Positions 8,331 to 17,680 of a stretch of 22,700 nucleotides of DNA are shown one piece after another. The notes beneath the pieces are model-generated. The model did not search any database. It was not told the DNA's origin and worked only from the letters and a program-made list of their open reading frames with translations. Origin of the DNA: Trichodelitschia bisporula (taxonomy: Eukaryota; Ascomycota; Dothideomycetes; Phaeotrichales; Phaeotrichaceae); NCBI GenBank assembly GCA_010356995.1, contig ML996705.1, forward strand, positions 607,699 through 630,398, given 5' to 3'. Made by a program: the position numbers and the translations under genes. Every line of letters starts with the position of its first letter. Positions within the stretch are counted from its first letter, which is position 1.

Positions 8331-9346
8331 TCACTCCCACATCTGCCTAACATTCAAATTCACCCTCTTCCCCCCCATCCATCCCCTCCACGCCTCATAC
8401 TCCGCCTCCCTCCCCGCCGGCCACTCCCCTAACTCTCTCGGACACGTCCCGGGCACCACCAGCGGAACCCCATGCCAGGCAAACCGCGCCGCACCCGTCA
8501 TATACACCGCATCGCCCGACCTCAACCTTACGGCGATAGCCTTATTCCCCTCGTCCCCCTCCTCGACCCCCACAACAAACACCCCCTCACACCCCACACT
8601 AACACTCACCAGCCCCGCCCCACACTCCTCGCTCACATCCCGATGCAGACTCAGCGTATCCCCGGGGGAGTAGAAATTCACAATCGCAGCCTCGGGTCTA
8701 AGTGCGGGATACAAGCCCGTCAACAAAGCCGCGATATCGGGCGGGAAGGGAGGAGGTGGGGTGGAGGGGTAGCGCTTTGCGGTCCAGTCATATTGCCCGC
8801 CCAGCGTCACCCAGCGCAGTTTCTTGCGCAGAAACGTCCCGTACTGGAGCGGCTTGTGCAGACTCGCGTCGAGCGGGGGTAGAGGCGGGGCCGAGCGCGG
8901 CAAGGCGAAGAAGGAGGTCCCGCTGGAGGGGAGCGTGTAGTGTAGGTGTGTGTTTGTGCGGTGGACGGGGTTGGAGAGGTCCCGGTGGAGGAGGCGGGTG
9001 AGAAGGGTGGTTTGGATGGCGGGGGGGAGGAGGGAGGGGGTTATGTAGAGGCCTGGGATGTTAGCTGGGGCTATTAGACAGTAGATATTGGAATACCTGG
9101 TACAGAGGGATGCTCCCACACCGGCGCATCATCCGTCTCCCCCGTCCAGTCCTCATCAAACGCACCGAAGACCTCGCGCAGCCGTGACCCCTCCACCGTG
9201 CCTACGCACCGCATCCCGTGCGCCTCGCCGCGGGGATCGACAACCAACTCATCGCGCTCCAGATCCTCGGCTGGCAGCTTCACATATCGTCGGTAAAGCT
9301 CCTTAAACGCATCGGGCGGCTTCGCGTGCGGATCGAGGTGTTCCAT
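8331..9346 (-). CDS. ALKBH1: ALKBH1-type Fe(II)/2-oxoglutarate dioxygenase, two exons
   Basis: Predicted 323 residues. Exon 1 is 9346-9097 and exon 2 is 9052-8331. The very short 44-nt intron (9096-9053) has donor GTATTC, branch CTAAC and acceptor CCCAG, and splicing joins EHPSVP to GLYITPSLL in frame. The double-stranded beta-helix core is complete. LRWVTLGGQYDW (162-173) is followed by NFYSPGDTLSLHRD with iron ligands H220 and D222. The distal ligand is H277 (RFAWHGVPLV), and RVNLNVR (R313 and R319) matches the AlkB R-x5-R that binds 2-oxoglutarate and substrate. The ALKBH1 branch acts on methylated tRNA and DNA bases, partly in mitochondria in animals; the substrate of the fungal enzyme is inferred only. 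The gene is head-to-head with COQ5, 131 bp apart. Confidence 0.9.
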
Positions 9347-9477
9347 AGTGCTTGTTCGCCGTTACGCGGAAATGTCGTGTGGCGCGGCGCGGCGATCTGC
9401 GCGGCCCGCAAACTCGGCGATCGATCCAGGGCAGGCCAACCGCGCCGAAACCTCACTTCAACCACAAATACACCACA
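9347..9477. promoter_or_regulatory. Shared bidirectional promoter of the ALKBH1-type gene and COQ5
   Basis: Only 131 bp separate the two start codons. The interval is GC-rich (several GCGCGGC-like blocks), with no clear TATA box and an A/C-rich leader just before COQ5. Both start regions must be driven from here or from inside the neighbouring gene. Confidence 0.6.
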
Positions 9478-10539
9478 ATGGCCACATCACGAATCGCGCG
9501 GCCGCTGGCCAGACGGCTCAATGCGCGCCATGTGCTATCTACGCAGGCGACTCCGCTCCGCGCGTTTTCCTATGCGCTTCCTGCGCGCTCAGAGCAGCCC
9601 CCGCGCACGACACACTTCGGCTTCGAAACCGTGCCAGAGGACGTAAAGCAATCGCGCGGTACGCTCCCCAATACCCCCCCCCTCATCCATCCCTCCTCCC
9701 TCCCTCTCACCTCCTACTAACCCCCCCCCCCAGTCGCCTCAGTCTTCTCCTCCGTCGCCACATCCTACGACACCATGAACGACCTGATGTCGCTGGGCAT
9801 CCACCGCCTCTGGAAAGATCACTTCGTGCGCGCCCTCGACCCAGGGATAAACCCGCTCATCGCAACCCCGGGCGCGCCTCCTTTATCCATCCTCGACGTC
9901 GCGGGCGGGACCGGGGATATCGCGTTCCGCCTCCTCGAGCACGCGGGTCGGGTACACGGGGATAATACCGCGCGGGTCATGGTTGCGGATATCAATCCCG
10001 ATATGCTGGCCGAGGGGCGGCGGCGCGCGGCGGGTACGCCGTATCTAAGCCAAGGGAGGTTGGAGTTCGTGGAGGCGAATGCGGAGGTGCTGAGCATGGT
10101 CCCAGACGCGAGTGTGGATATTTACACCGTGGCCTTTGGGATCAGGAACTTCACGAACATCCGCAAGGCCCTGGCTGAAGCACACCGCATCCTGAAACCC
10201 GGGGGCGTGTTCGCATGCCTCGAGTTTAGTAAAGTGGGAAACCCGGTGTTGGATGCTGTGTACAAGAGGTGGAGTTTTGGGGCTATTCCGCTGATAGGAC
10301 AGGTTGTTGCTGGGGATAGGAAGAGTTATCAGTATTTGGTGGAGAGTATTGAGAGGTTTCCGAGTCAGACGGAGTTTGCGGGGATGATTAAGGAGGGGGG
10401 TTTTTTGCTTCCTGAGGGGGGCGGGTGGGAGGATTTGAGCATGGGGATTGCGTGTGTGCATAAGGGGATTAAGCCCGTGGAGGAGAAGGTGAGGGCGGAG
10501 GAGCCGGTGAAAGCGGAGGTGCCGCCCGTCATGGCGTGA
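9478..10539 (+). CDS. COQ5: Mitochondrial 2-methoxy-polyprenyl-benzoquinol C-methyltransferase COQ5, two exons
   Basis: Predicted 328 residues. Exons are 9478-9658 and 9734-10539. The 75-nt intron (9659-9733) has donor GTACGC, a perfect TACTAAC branch site, a run of C and acceptor CCAG. The protein performs the C-methylation step of ubiquinone synthesis using SAM, in the matrix-side CoQ complex in yeast. The N-terminus (1-40) is Arg/Ala/Ser-rich without acidic residues, a good mitochondrial presequence. YDTMNDLMSLGIHRLWK (about 72-88) is the UbiE/COQ5 signature. LDVAGGTGDIA at 114-124 is SAM motif I, ADINPDML follows at 145-152, and RILKPGGVFACLEFSK (212-227) is the C-terminal family signature. 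Length and motifs are complete. The last 20 residues are a family-untypical Glu/Val/Pro tail. Confidence 0.95.
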
Positions 10540-10798
10540 GGGACTGCGAAATGTAATCATATTCCACTGCACATGCGTTTGAACTTAGAAGCCCATCTAT
10601 ATCCGCCCATCTAACCCAGCCCAAATCCCATACTAGAACTAAATGTCTCCAACATGAACTGCGCCCTACCGCCTACCTATGCTTTGAACGATGACCCATC
10701 ACGCCTTGCAACCAGCTCTGTGACACCCACGGAAACCCCTAAAAAGATCTCAAATTTTCCACCCCAAGACCCAACCAGATAACACCTAGCCAGAACCC

Positions 10799-12208
10799 CT
10801 AAAGCTCATCATCCTCCTCCTCATCCTCCCGCCCCATCTCACTCGACAAAATCACCCCCTTCCCCCCCCCAGGCGGCAGCGGAATCCGCCACCCCACCAA
10901 ACTCTGCGGCAACGCCCCCCTCCCCTCCCCCAGCAAACTATCCTGGCTCCACCACCACGCCTCCCCTTCTGCTCTCCCAGCCCCAGTCCCTCCAGTCCCA
11001 CCCGTAGACTGCGGCGCACTCGACGGCAACTCCTCGCCCTCGGTCTCCGTCTGCGAGGGCGGCGGTGAGTGGGCCGAGGGCGGGCGAGTAGAGCCTGGGT
11101 TCGTGGGCAGCGGGTGAGTGGAGAAGAAACTCGACCTCGGCGCACTCGACGGCGGATAGCTCGGATACCGCGGACTCGCACCCCCCTCCTCCTTCACCGG
11201 GCTCGGCCCTAGATCCGGGACCTGCGACTCCTGGAACCCGGTATCTCGCGCCCTATGTCTAGCCAAATAACTCATCTCCGTCTCGAGCTGCGAGTCTGGC
11301 TGGGAGTCCCAGAACGGGCCCCTCGGCCTGCCGAGCTCATTCCTTCCGAGCTCGTTCCTTGTCAGCTCGTTCCTTGCATGCTCGTACCTCGCAAGCTCGT
11401 CCCTCACTCGCCGCGGCGAGGGCGAGAGGTCCAGCGGTGGTGCTTCGGGGGACACGGAGCTGGGTACTGGGGGGCGGGATGAGAAGGGTGGGGTGCGGGG
11501 GGGTGGGAGCGTGTGTTGCGTCATGAAGAGGGGGGATTCGGTTGCGGCCTGGAGGGCTGCGGTGGCTTGGGTTGCTTCGCCGTTTTGGCCGAGGCCGATG
11601 TTGAAGCGGTCGAGGGGGGGTGGGGGGTAGGATTCTTCGTGCGAGTGGTGCGTTTCGTGCTCGTCGTGCTCCTCGTTGTGCTCCTCCTCGAGGTCCTCGT
11701 GCTCCTCATGCTCCTCGGCATGCTCCTCGTCGTGCGCCATCTCGTGGTCCTTGTTGTGGTCCATGTCGTGCTCCTCGTCGTGCTCCTCGTCGTGCTCCTC
11801 GTCATGCTCTTTCTCACGTTCCTCCCCGTGAACCTCCTCGCGCTCCCGGCCGAGGTGGCCATTAAACCGGGCCGGCGAGGCAGGGCGATACAACGAAAAT
11901 TTACCACGGTCCTTGTCCCCTGCTTCCGAGGGTGAGGATGAAGGTATTTCGGGAAGCTCTATCCAGGCCATTTGCGTAAGGGTAGTTTGATCGAGGGCCT
12001 TTTTGGGCGGGCGGGGGAGCCGGGCGGGTTGTGGTGAAGAGGGCCGGGCGAGACGTCGTGGCTGAACGAAGGGGAGTTGAGTTAGAGTTGATTGTGCTAG
12101 ATCACGGTCGCGCTTTTTAGGTTTGCGTCGCTGGGCGGTGGTGGGTGGTGTGTCGTTCTCGTCGTCGCCGGTGGTGGGGAGGGCGGCGCGCTTGCGCTTT
12201 GGGGCCAT
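10799..12208 (-). CDS. Disordered Glu/His-rich nuclear-type protein with duplicated TLTQ motif
   Basis: I start the protein at the ATG at 12208 (context AACC-ATG-G, MAPKRKR), giving 469 residues. The same frame is open to 12433, but that extension is Ser/Thr/Pro-rich without structure and I treat it as leader. Residues 1-35 contain basic clusters (KRKR; RRKPKKR), probably nuclear signals. A 12-13-residue motif occurs twice: LAQSTLTQLPFV (38-49) and LDQTTLTQMAWI (73-84). Residues 123-192 are almost entirely Glu/His/Asp built from EEHD units. About 290-325 holds ELxRxE/NELGR repeats. The C-terminus has WWWSQDSLLGEGRG, PQSLVGWRIPLPPGGGKGV and a final acidic DEEEDDEL. I do not recognise the family; most of it should be disordered. 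A nuclear adaptor role is inference only. Confidence 0.65.
   Translation of the reverse strand: MAPKRKRAALPTTGDDENDTPPTTAQRRKPKKRDRDLAQSTLTQLPFVQPRRLARPSSPQPARLPRPPKKALDQTTLTQMAWIELPEIPSSSPSEAGDKDRGKFSLYRPASPARFNGHLGREREEVHGEEREKEHDEEHDEEHDEEHDMDHNKDHEMAHDEEHAEEHEEHEDLEEEHNEEHDEHETHHSHEESYPPPPLDRFNIGLGQNGEATQATAALQAATESPLFMTQHTLPPPRTPPFSSRPPVPSSVSPEAPPLDLSPSPRRVRDELARYEHARNELTRNELGRNELGRPRGPFWDSQPDSQLETEMSYLARHRARDTGFQESQVPDLGPSPVKEEGGASPRYPSYPPSSAPRSSFFSTHPLPTNPGSTRPPSAHSPPPSQTETEGEELPSSAPQSTGGTGGTGAGRAEGEAWWWSQDSLLGEGRGALPQSLVGWRIPLPPGGGKGVILSSEMGREDEEEDDEL
11640..11830 (-). repeat. Low-complexity coding repeat (Glu-Glu-His-Asp units)
   Basis: Imperfect 12-bp units (plus-strand GTCGTGCTCCTC) encode EEHD and variants (MDHN, EMAH, EEHE). 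The strand is almost free of stops in several frames, which explains the long antisense frames here. Confidence 0.85.
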
Positions 12209-12433
12209 GGTTAATATGGTGGTGGGATGCGGCGATACCGGAGTAGGAGATTCAGGTCCAGTTGTGTTAGACGAGGTCGATGGGCAGGGCCGGTGTGAGA
12301 GGCTACACTGTTTGGTGTGACTACTGTGCTGCACTGGAGCTGACATTGATATGAATGAAATGGATTTGAGGTCGTTGGGACGCGCGCCGCGATTGGTCGT
12401 GCGCGTCTCGCGTGGCGCGTGTGCACGTGGCAC

Positions 12434-13007
12434 TGAGGGCTAGGCACATGGAGAGTTGGGGTTTGGGAGGCATAAGATAGGGAAGGAGGTGTTTGGATTT
12501 ATTGAATATGCTTTTGAATGCTTTTTGTGTGGTTTGGCTGGTCTTGTTTGGGGAGATTTTGTTGTGTGTGTTCTCTTGCTGTTTTGGGCGCCAAGTGGGC
12601 TCCGTCGCGGCAAGGCTGATGGATCGGGGACGACAGATCGTGCATTGCGTTGGGGAGTTTGGGCTCAGCCTGCGGGCTGGGAGGAGGGCTTGCTGATATT
12701 TATTAGAATATACTTCAGTAGTGGGGATGGTTTCCCTTCGTCTTTTGGGCCTTGTCATGATGGGTAGACAGAGATTTCTTGTTAGGCAAATGTCGTCGTG
12801 GGGGGCATCCTCTGCCTTGCGTTCGGCTACAGTGGAGGAATATCCGCATATGGCACACTAGTTTACTACTCATACACTTTATTACTTGCACAGAGACTAA
12901 AAGTACAACGTTTTGACAGTTCGCTCATACATCACTTCCGCTTTCCTCCCCCAAGTCCGGCAAGGGGCCTACCTTTTTAGGCGGGGGTCAGACCCCTTAC
13001 CAGGCTT
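12434..13007. other. Intergenic region upstream of the Glu/His-rich gene
   Basis: About 570 bp between the start side of the Glu/His-rich gene and the 3' end of the decayed gene. The right end has short inverted repeats, including GGGGTC-A-GACCCC near 12985-12997. No coding frame is supported. Confidence 0.5.
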
Positions 13008-15854
13008 CTACTCCGTCTCCGGTTTCTTAAGCCCAAGCATGACCTCCAGGTCATTGCTTAAGGCAGAAATTTCCTCGTTCATCCAACCATATGAGCTCGC
13101 AGCGGGATACGTAATCTCAGATTAGACTCTGCCGTAAAGAACAGCAAACCGGTCATTTATGACCCGTTGCTGAGCCTGGGGTTTAATTCTGCCCCCATTC
13201 ATGAACGGTGCGATTTTTTTGATAAAGTTGAAGGGTATTTTCCTTCCGTTGGGCGACCGTAAGGACTTGCGAGCCAGAAGGCAGCGACCGGCCATCTTCA
13301 CAGCCAGCCTTATTTGCATCGCTGACTATCTTCATCAAGAGCCGGCGAGCGTTGTACAAATTGCCGCTAGCATCCTCGAAGGCCTTGCTCGCATTATTGC
13401 TCCTAAGCGCCTGCTGCATGATTTGTTTTATGTCGTTGAGTATTTTCGATGCCTCTCGGCACCGGACTTGCTCATCCTGGACCGTCCCTGCCAGTCGCTT
13501 GCTGAGATTCTCCTTTAGGGCAGCTGTCTTCTGCTGGGCCTCCGTCGGCGGTTTAAAGACAGGCCCCTTACGCTTCTTATGCCTATTTCCCTTTCCCTGG
13601 TGGGGCGTCTGTTGGAGAGATGACTGAGGCGGTGCCGAGCTCGGGCCGCTGCTCCACCCGCTCGCGCCCAACCCCCTGAGGGAGCTGGCGAGCTATGTGG
13701 AGAAGCAGCCGACGGAGTTTCCACCGGAGCAGGCTCGGAGCGCGAGAGTGCTGGAGGCGGAGCAGAGTGAACAGCGGGAGCAGTCTGGCTCCACCTGCTC
13801 TGGCCCAACCCCCCTGAGGGAGCCGGCGAGCGAGCCGGAGTCGCAGCCCGGGATGTTTGCCGAAACGCGCGCTTGGACGCCCACTGGGGTTTAGTGAGAC
13901 CGCGGGAAGGAGCAGGTGTTGAAGAGGTTTTCAGCCTCTTACACATCTCAAACTTCTTCTCAGGGTTCATCGTGTGCTTGCTGCCCGCCAGCTGTGCTGG
14001 GGGAGTGCGAGTCTGACGGGCGGGGTCGGCCGTCTGTGAGGCGGTAGTGGGAGTTGGGGGGGCAGGGGCGGGGTCGGCCGTCTCAATGGCGGGAGCGGTC
14101 GTCCGAGGGGCGGGGGCGGGGGCGGCCGTCTCAAGAGCGGGAGCGGACGTTTGAGGGTCGGGGGCGGGTACTGTTATGTCGGGGGCAAGTGTCTGAGCAG
14201 TAGTCGCGGCGTTATTGGCAGCGGAAGCTGGCGTCCGAGCGGTGGTAACCGGGTCGTACAGCCACTTCCCCAGCTTCGGCTTGGCTGAGGGCGCCGGTGC
14301 AGGGGGCGTGGCGGGCGTGGATGGTGTGGTACATCTCAATCCAGTCGCAGTCCTTCATTACCCTGAAAGATAGGCGGCGATTGGAGGTCTTGATTGGTGT
14401 GAAGTAAGGAGCGGAGTTGACGGAGGGCGCCGTAGGAGCCTCAGCGGTCCGAGCTGGCCCGCCAGGGAGGTTGTTCAGCATCTCATCTATGGCCGCCGTA
14501 AACATCGCGTCCTCACTGATGGCTTTTGACGCCGGCGCAGGCACGGGAGGCAGCGAGGCTGGCGCAGGCGCAGGTGGCGGCGAGGTCGGCGCAGGCGCGA
14601 GTGGAGGCGATGCTGGCGCAGGCGCGGGAGGCGGCGATGCTGGCGCAGGCGCAAGTGGCGGCGGGTCTGGCGCAGACGCAGAGGGCGGGCCACTCCGGAT
14701 GTCCTTTGAAATAGGTGCGCCAAAGATGTCCTGCAGCAACTCATGCTTCGCTGCTGCAATGGCCGCATCCTGGGCAATGGTCTTTGACGCTGACCCCTCA
14801 TTCGCGACCGCAATGTCCATCTCCCGGGTGACCTTGCGGACGCTTCTGCCACGTCCACTGTAGAACTAGCTTCAGTGACATGATCAACCACCTTACGCGC
14901 CTCGGGCTCCACATGCGTGGGAGCGGCCACTTCAACAGCTGGGACGTCCTCTGTTGTCTCGACCGAAACCATGTCAACTGGACTATCCACGTGCTGGATG
15001 GGGGTGGGTTCGACCTCCTCTTCATTATCGGCCGTACACAAGGTAGGCTTCGGCGTATCATCGGAAGTAGGCGGCGCCACCTCCCCCGTGATCTCGCAGG
15101 CGCTGGGCTCATTGACGTTCACCGCTTCCACCGTAGAAACAGTTTCAGCGATATTATCAATCACCTTACGCACCTCGGGCTCTATAACCAAGGCAGAATC
15201 GGGTACGATACCAGTCATAGGCAGGACCGTATTCGCAGTCACAGCCACTGGCTCAGCGTCCTTCATCTCTTCCAAGGGAGCGATCACTTCAGCGTTTTGA
15301 CAATCGGTCTGCTGTAGGGGGGTGGGCGAGACCTTCAGTTCGGCATCAGTCGTACACAAGGTAGACGTATCCGCATGATAGAAGGTCTCCTCGGGTTCGT
15401 CATCCGTCATGACCTCGGGGTTTTCACCCGTCGTGAGCACAGGCTCGGTCGTGCCGTTGGTGCCGTCTTCGGTCTCAACCACTGGTGCATCGAGGTCAAG
15501 CTGAAACTTGAACCCATCGATATCGGCAACTACTTGGGAGCCTCAGGTTCAGTCAACGTGTCATCGTCCTCCCAAGCCTGACCGAACTTCTGCCCGGATG
15601 CAAACACTGCTTAGTTAGCGAAGTGGACATTAGACAAGGCGAATGACTTACAGAACAATGCAGCAACGGCTGCCAGGAGAGGGAGAGGAGGCTGGGGGCC
15701 GTGAGCCGGGCGCATCGGGGCACCCGCCGCTGTCAAGTTAGCAATCCTGCGACGATAGTGGATGGGAAGACCTACAGAGAACTGCAACAAGCAGTTCAAA
15801 GAGAAAGAGAGCAAGGAAGATTCCTGGAATGACCCAGGTGAGATGCTTACCCAT
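13008..15854 (-). pseudogene. Decayed gene for a membrane-anchored Ala/Pro-rich protein with helical C-terminus
   Basis: The N-terminal part is clean: ATG at 15854, exon 1 15854-15776, a 46-nt intron (GTAGGT, GCTAAC, ACAG), exon 2 15729-15652, a 45-nt intron (GTAAGT, GCTAAC, GCAG), then exon 3 from 15606. It starts MGKHLTWVIPG with two hydrophobic segments (about 7-26 and 40-55). Exon 3 then continues as coding-like sequence, but in frames that change near 15.53, 14.85, 14.30, 13.67 and 13.24 kb, with one in-frame stop near 13.12 kb. No GT-AG pair I could find explains these. Content in order: an acidic part with a duplicated block of about 90 residues (TLCT..., then EPEVRKV/EPEARKV), a Pro-Ala repeat with flanking duplicated ASKxIxxD helices, a Pro/Ala/Thr-rich part, and a Lys-rich helical C-terminal domain ending GLKKPETE at 13008. 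The family is unknown. It is either a recent pseudogene or a locus with sequencing indels. Confidence 0.55.
14530..14690 (-). repeat. 30-bp tandem repeat encoding Pro-Ala units
   Basis: About five imperfect 30-bp units (plus strand GGCGCAGGCGCGGGAGGCGG-like) encode ten-residue units of the type SPPPAPAPA inside the decayed gene. Confidence 0.8.
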
Positions 15855-16983
15855 CTCCTGAAGGAGAAGGCAGAGAAGGCTCAAAACAGGAACATGTTGA
15901 TCACTTCGAAATCAAGGAATCAAAGAAACAAAATGCTGCTGTCCGGGGTGTTGTAACGTGTACGAGGTTTGGAGAAAGTCGGCGGCCAGCCTTTTAAAGG
16001 GGACCATTGCCGAGCACAGGCCACCCAATGTTTGCTCCATTCACTGAGCACTGACCAAAATAAGCCAAGCTCTGACAGAGATGGGAGAAGATGCTGAGCG
16101 ACGTTTCAACCCATACATGCTTAGGTCTGAAGAACAAGTCGAAGGAGTCCGCCCTAAGTACCAGCGGGTAACTACTTTCAGCCTTGCTGAGTCATCAGAC
16201 AAAAGGAGTATTCTCATCTCACACTTTCGACTCTGCACCCCAGTAGCGAAGCAACCCATCGTAAGGAGTTGGAAGAAGTAAGTAAGCATATAGAGATGCA
16301 AGGACACATGAACTTTGAATAAGATGAGATGTCAATGTTGTCGAGGTGGACGGAACGGAAAAACTCCTTCCCGATCGGGTTGCGGAGTAACCTTAACGGG
16401 CACCTTGATTTTGCATCCGGCCGAACTAGTTACACGAAAACAAAATCGCGAGATCCTGGACTGGAATCTTGACAAATACTTAAGCAGCTCATACGGCGCA
16501 CATAATGTTATAGCTTGCCAACTGGTCCCAGTGAGCTAGCTATCCGTGCCCAAGGGCTGGGTCTCGAACCGGTAAAGACAGTGTTGCTTGAAATGCCGTA
16601 GATAAGCATCATGTTAAAAAAGTACTGCACGTAATGACTTTACAGAGCCTAAATAGAGACAAGCTAAAGCTCCCTTGATCCTGCATTTCTTCCTGTTCTG
16701 TCATATTAATAGTACGACGTCCACTTAACGGCGCGCAAGAAATGGACCTCGGATCAACGCTGGCGTTAAGTGCATGGCGTATGAGACGGTTCAGATATGG
16801 GAGTCAGTCAAGACTTAATGCAAAGCTTCGGCATCTACACGACTTTGCTTCGTCAAAGAGTGACAGTCCATCGTATTAAGGTGAGCAAGCCTCCGAGTTC
16901 CTAGCCATCCAAGTTAAGAGACCGAATCCCCAGCTCAAACACGAAACCCTTCAGCGAACCCAAATCCTCGCCCATCGCCCCAA
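15855..16983. other. Intergenic region, mostly featureless
   Basis: About 1.1 kb. A TATA-like TTTAAA at 15993-15998 lies about 140 bp upstream of the start at 15854 and probably served the decayed gene. Base composition is more AT-rich than around the housekeeping genes. Short frames at 16041-16539 have no recognisable features. Confidence 0.45.
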
Positions 16984-17583
16984 TCAGCACATATTCACGT
17001 TGGTCGAGCACCCTTTGAACCCATTCCCGCAAACATTGTAAATCCCCGTGCCAATAGGGCAAACACCCGGCTCCACCTTGCCCGAGCAGCGCACATCATT
17101 CTTATTCCCCAGGCAGCCAAGGTAACCCGTCGCGCAAACACCAGCACCAAAGTATGTGGTATCCGGGGGGCACTTCCAGCCCGCATTCTCCCCCACACCC
17201 TCTGCCACAATCGGAATCTGCACCGGCAGCGCCTCAGCCCCGCCCAGACCCTTCAAGTCACACACATTCGTCCGCGTGGTGCAGCCGATGAAGCCATTAG
17301 CGCAGTTGTAGAAGTTGCCCAGCCCCTGCTCGCCGCTGCAGTCGTTGTAGAAGCGCTTCGAGCCAGCGCACACGGAGGAATAGCGCGCAAAGTTGACGCA
17401 GCCAATGAATCCGCTGGGGCATTTGTCTTCCTTCGCCTGGTACCAGGTGCCCGTGGGGCAGAAGCTGGAGGGGTCGGCAGTGACGCCTGGGGCGGCGTTG
17501 GAGGGGACTTCGCTGATGGCGACGATGAGCATGGGATTCGCCGCGGCGAGGAGCGGGAGGAGGGTGAGGATTGGGATGTACAT
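16984..17583 (-). CDS. Secreted cysteine-rich protein with four 4-Cys repeats
   Basis: A 199-residue single-exon protein. Residues 1-15 are a signal peptide (MYIPILTLLPLLAAA). The mature part has 16 cysteines in four copies of one unit, C-x(9-12)-C-x2-G-[FY]-x-G-C-x(6-9)-C. The units are C42/55/62/72, C82/94/101/108, C138/150/157/166 and C175/185/192/199. The central C-x6-C block is PSGFIG, ANGFIG, ATGYLG and GNGFKG in turn. The middle gap is always six residues. The last Cys is the final residue. A 29-residue linker separates units 2 and 3, so the protein looks like two pairs. No membrane anchor or GPI signal follows. I do not recognise a named family. An apoplastic or wall-associated, disulphide-rich protein (effector-like in size) is the likely class. 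A TATA box lies 90 bp upstream. Confidence 0.85.
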   Translation of the reverse strand: MYIPILTLLPLLAAANPMLIVAISEVPSNAAPGVTADPSSFCPTGTWYQAKEDKCPSGFIGCVNFARYSSVCAGSKRFYNDCSGEQGLGNFYNCANGFIGCTTRTNVCDLKGLGGAEALPVQIPIVAEGVGENAGWKCPPDTTYFGAGVCATGYLGCLGNKNDVRCSGKVEPGVCPIGTGIYNVCGNGFKGCSTNVNMC

Positions 17584-17672
17584 GGTGATTGGATGGTAGA
17601 TACTTTGTGGTTGTTTGGTTGAATGTTGTAGTTTGGCGACTGATGTGGAAGGAATTGCGTGATTTTCGGCTC

Positions 17673-17680
17673 TTTATATA
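17673..17680 (-). promoter_or_regulatory. TATA box of the 4-Cys repeat gene
   Basis: TATATAAA on the minus strand, 90-97 bp upstream of the ATG at 17583. It is a strong consensus TATA at normal fungal distance, as expected for a regulated secreted-protein gene. Confidence 0.65.

Noticed and set aside
12209-12433. N-terminal extension of the Glu/His-rich protein by 75 residues
   Set aside because: The extension has no conserved-looking content, and the internal MAPKRKR start has a better context.
16540-16590. tRNA-like GGTTCGAGACC on the minus strand
   Set aside because: The flanking bases do not pair into a T-arm and no acceptor or anticodon arm can be drawn.
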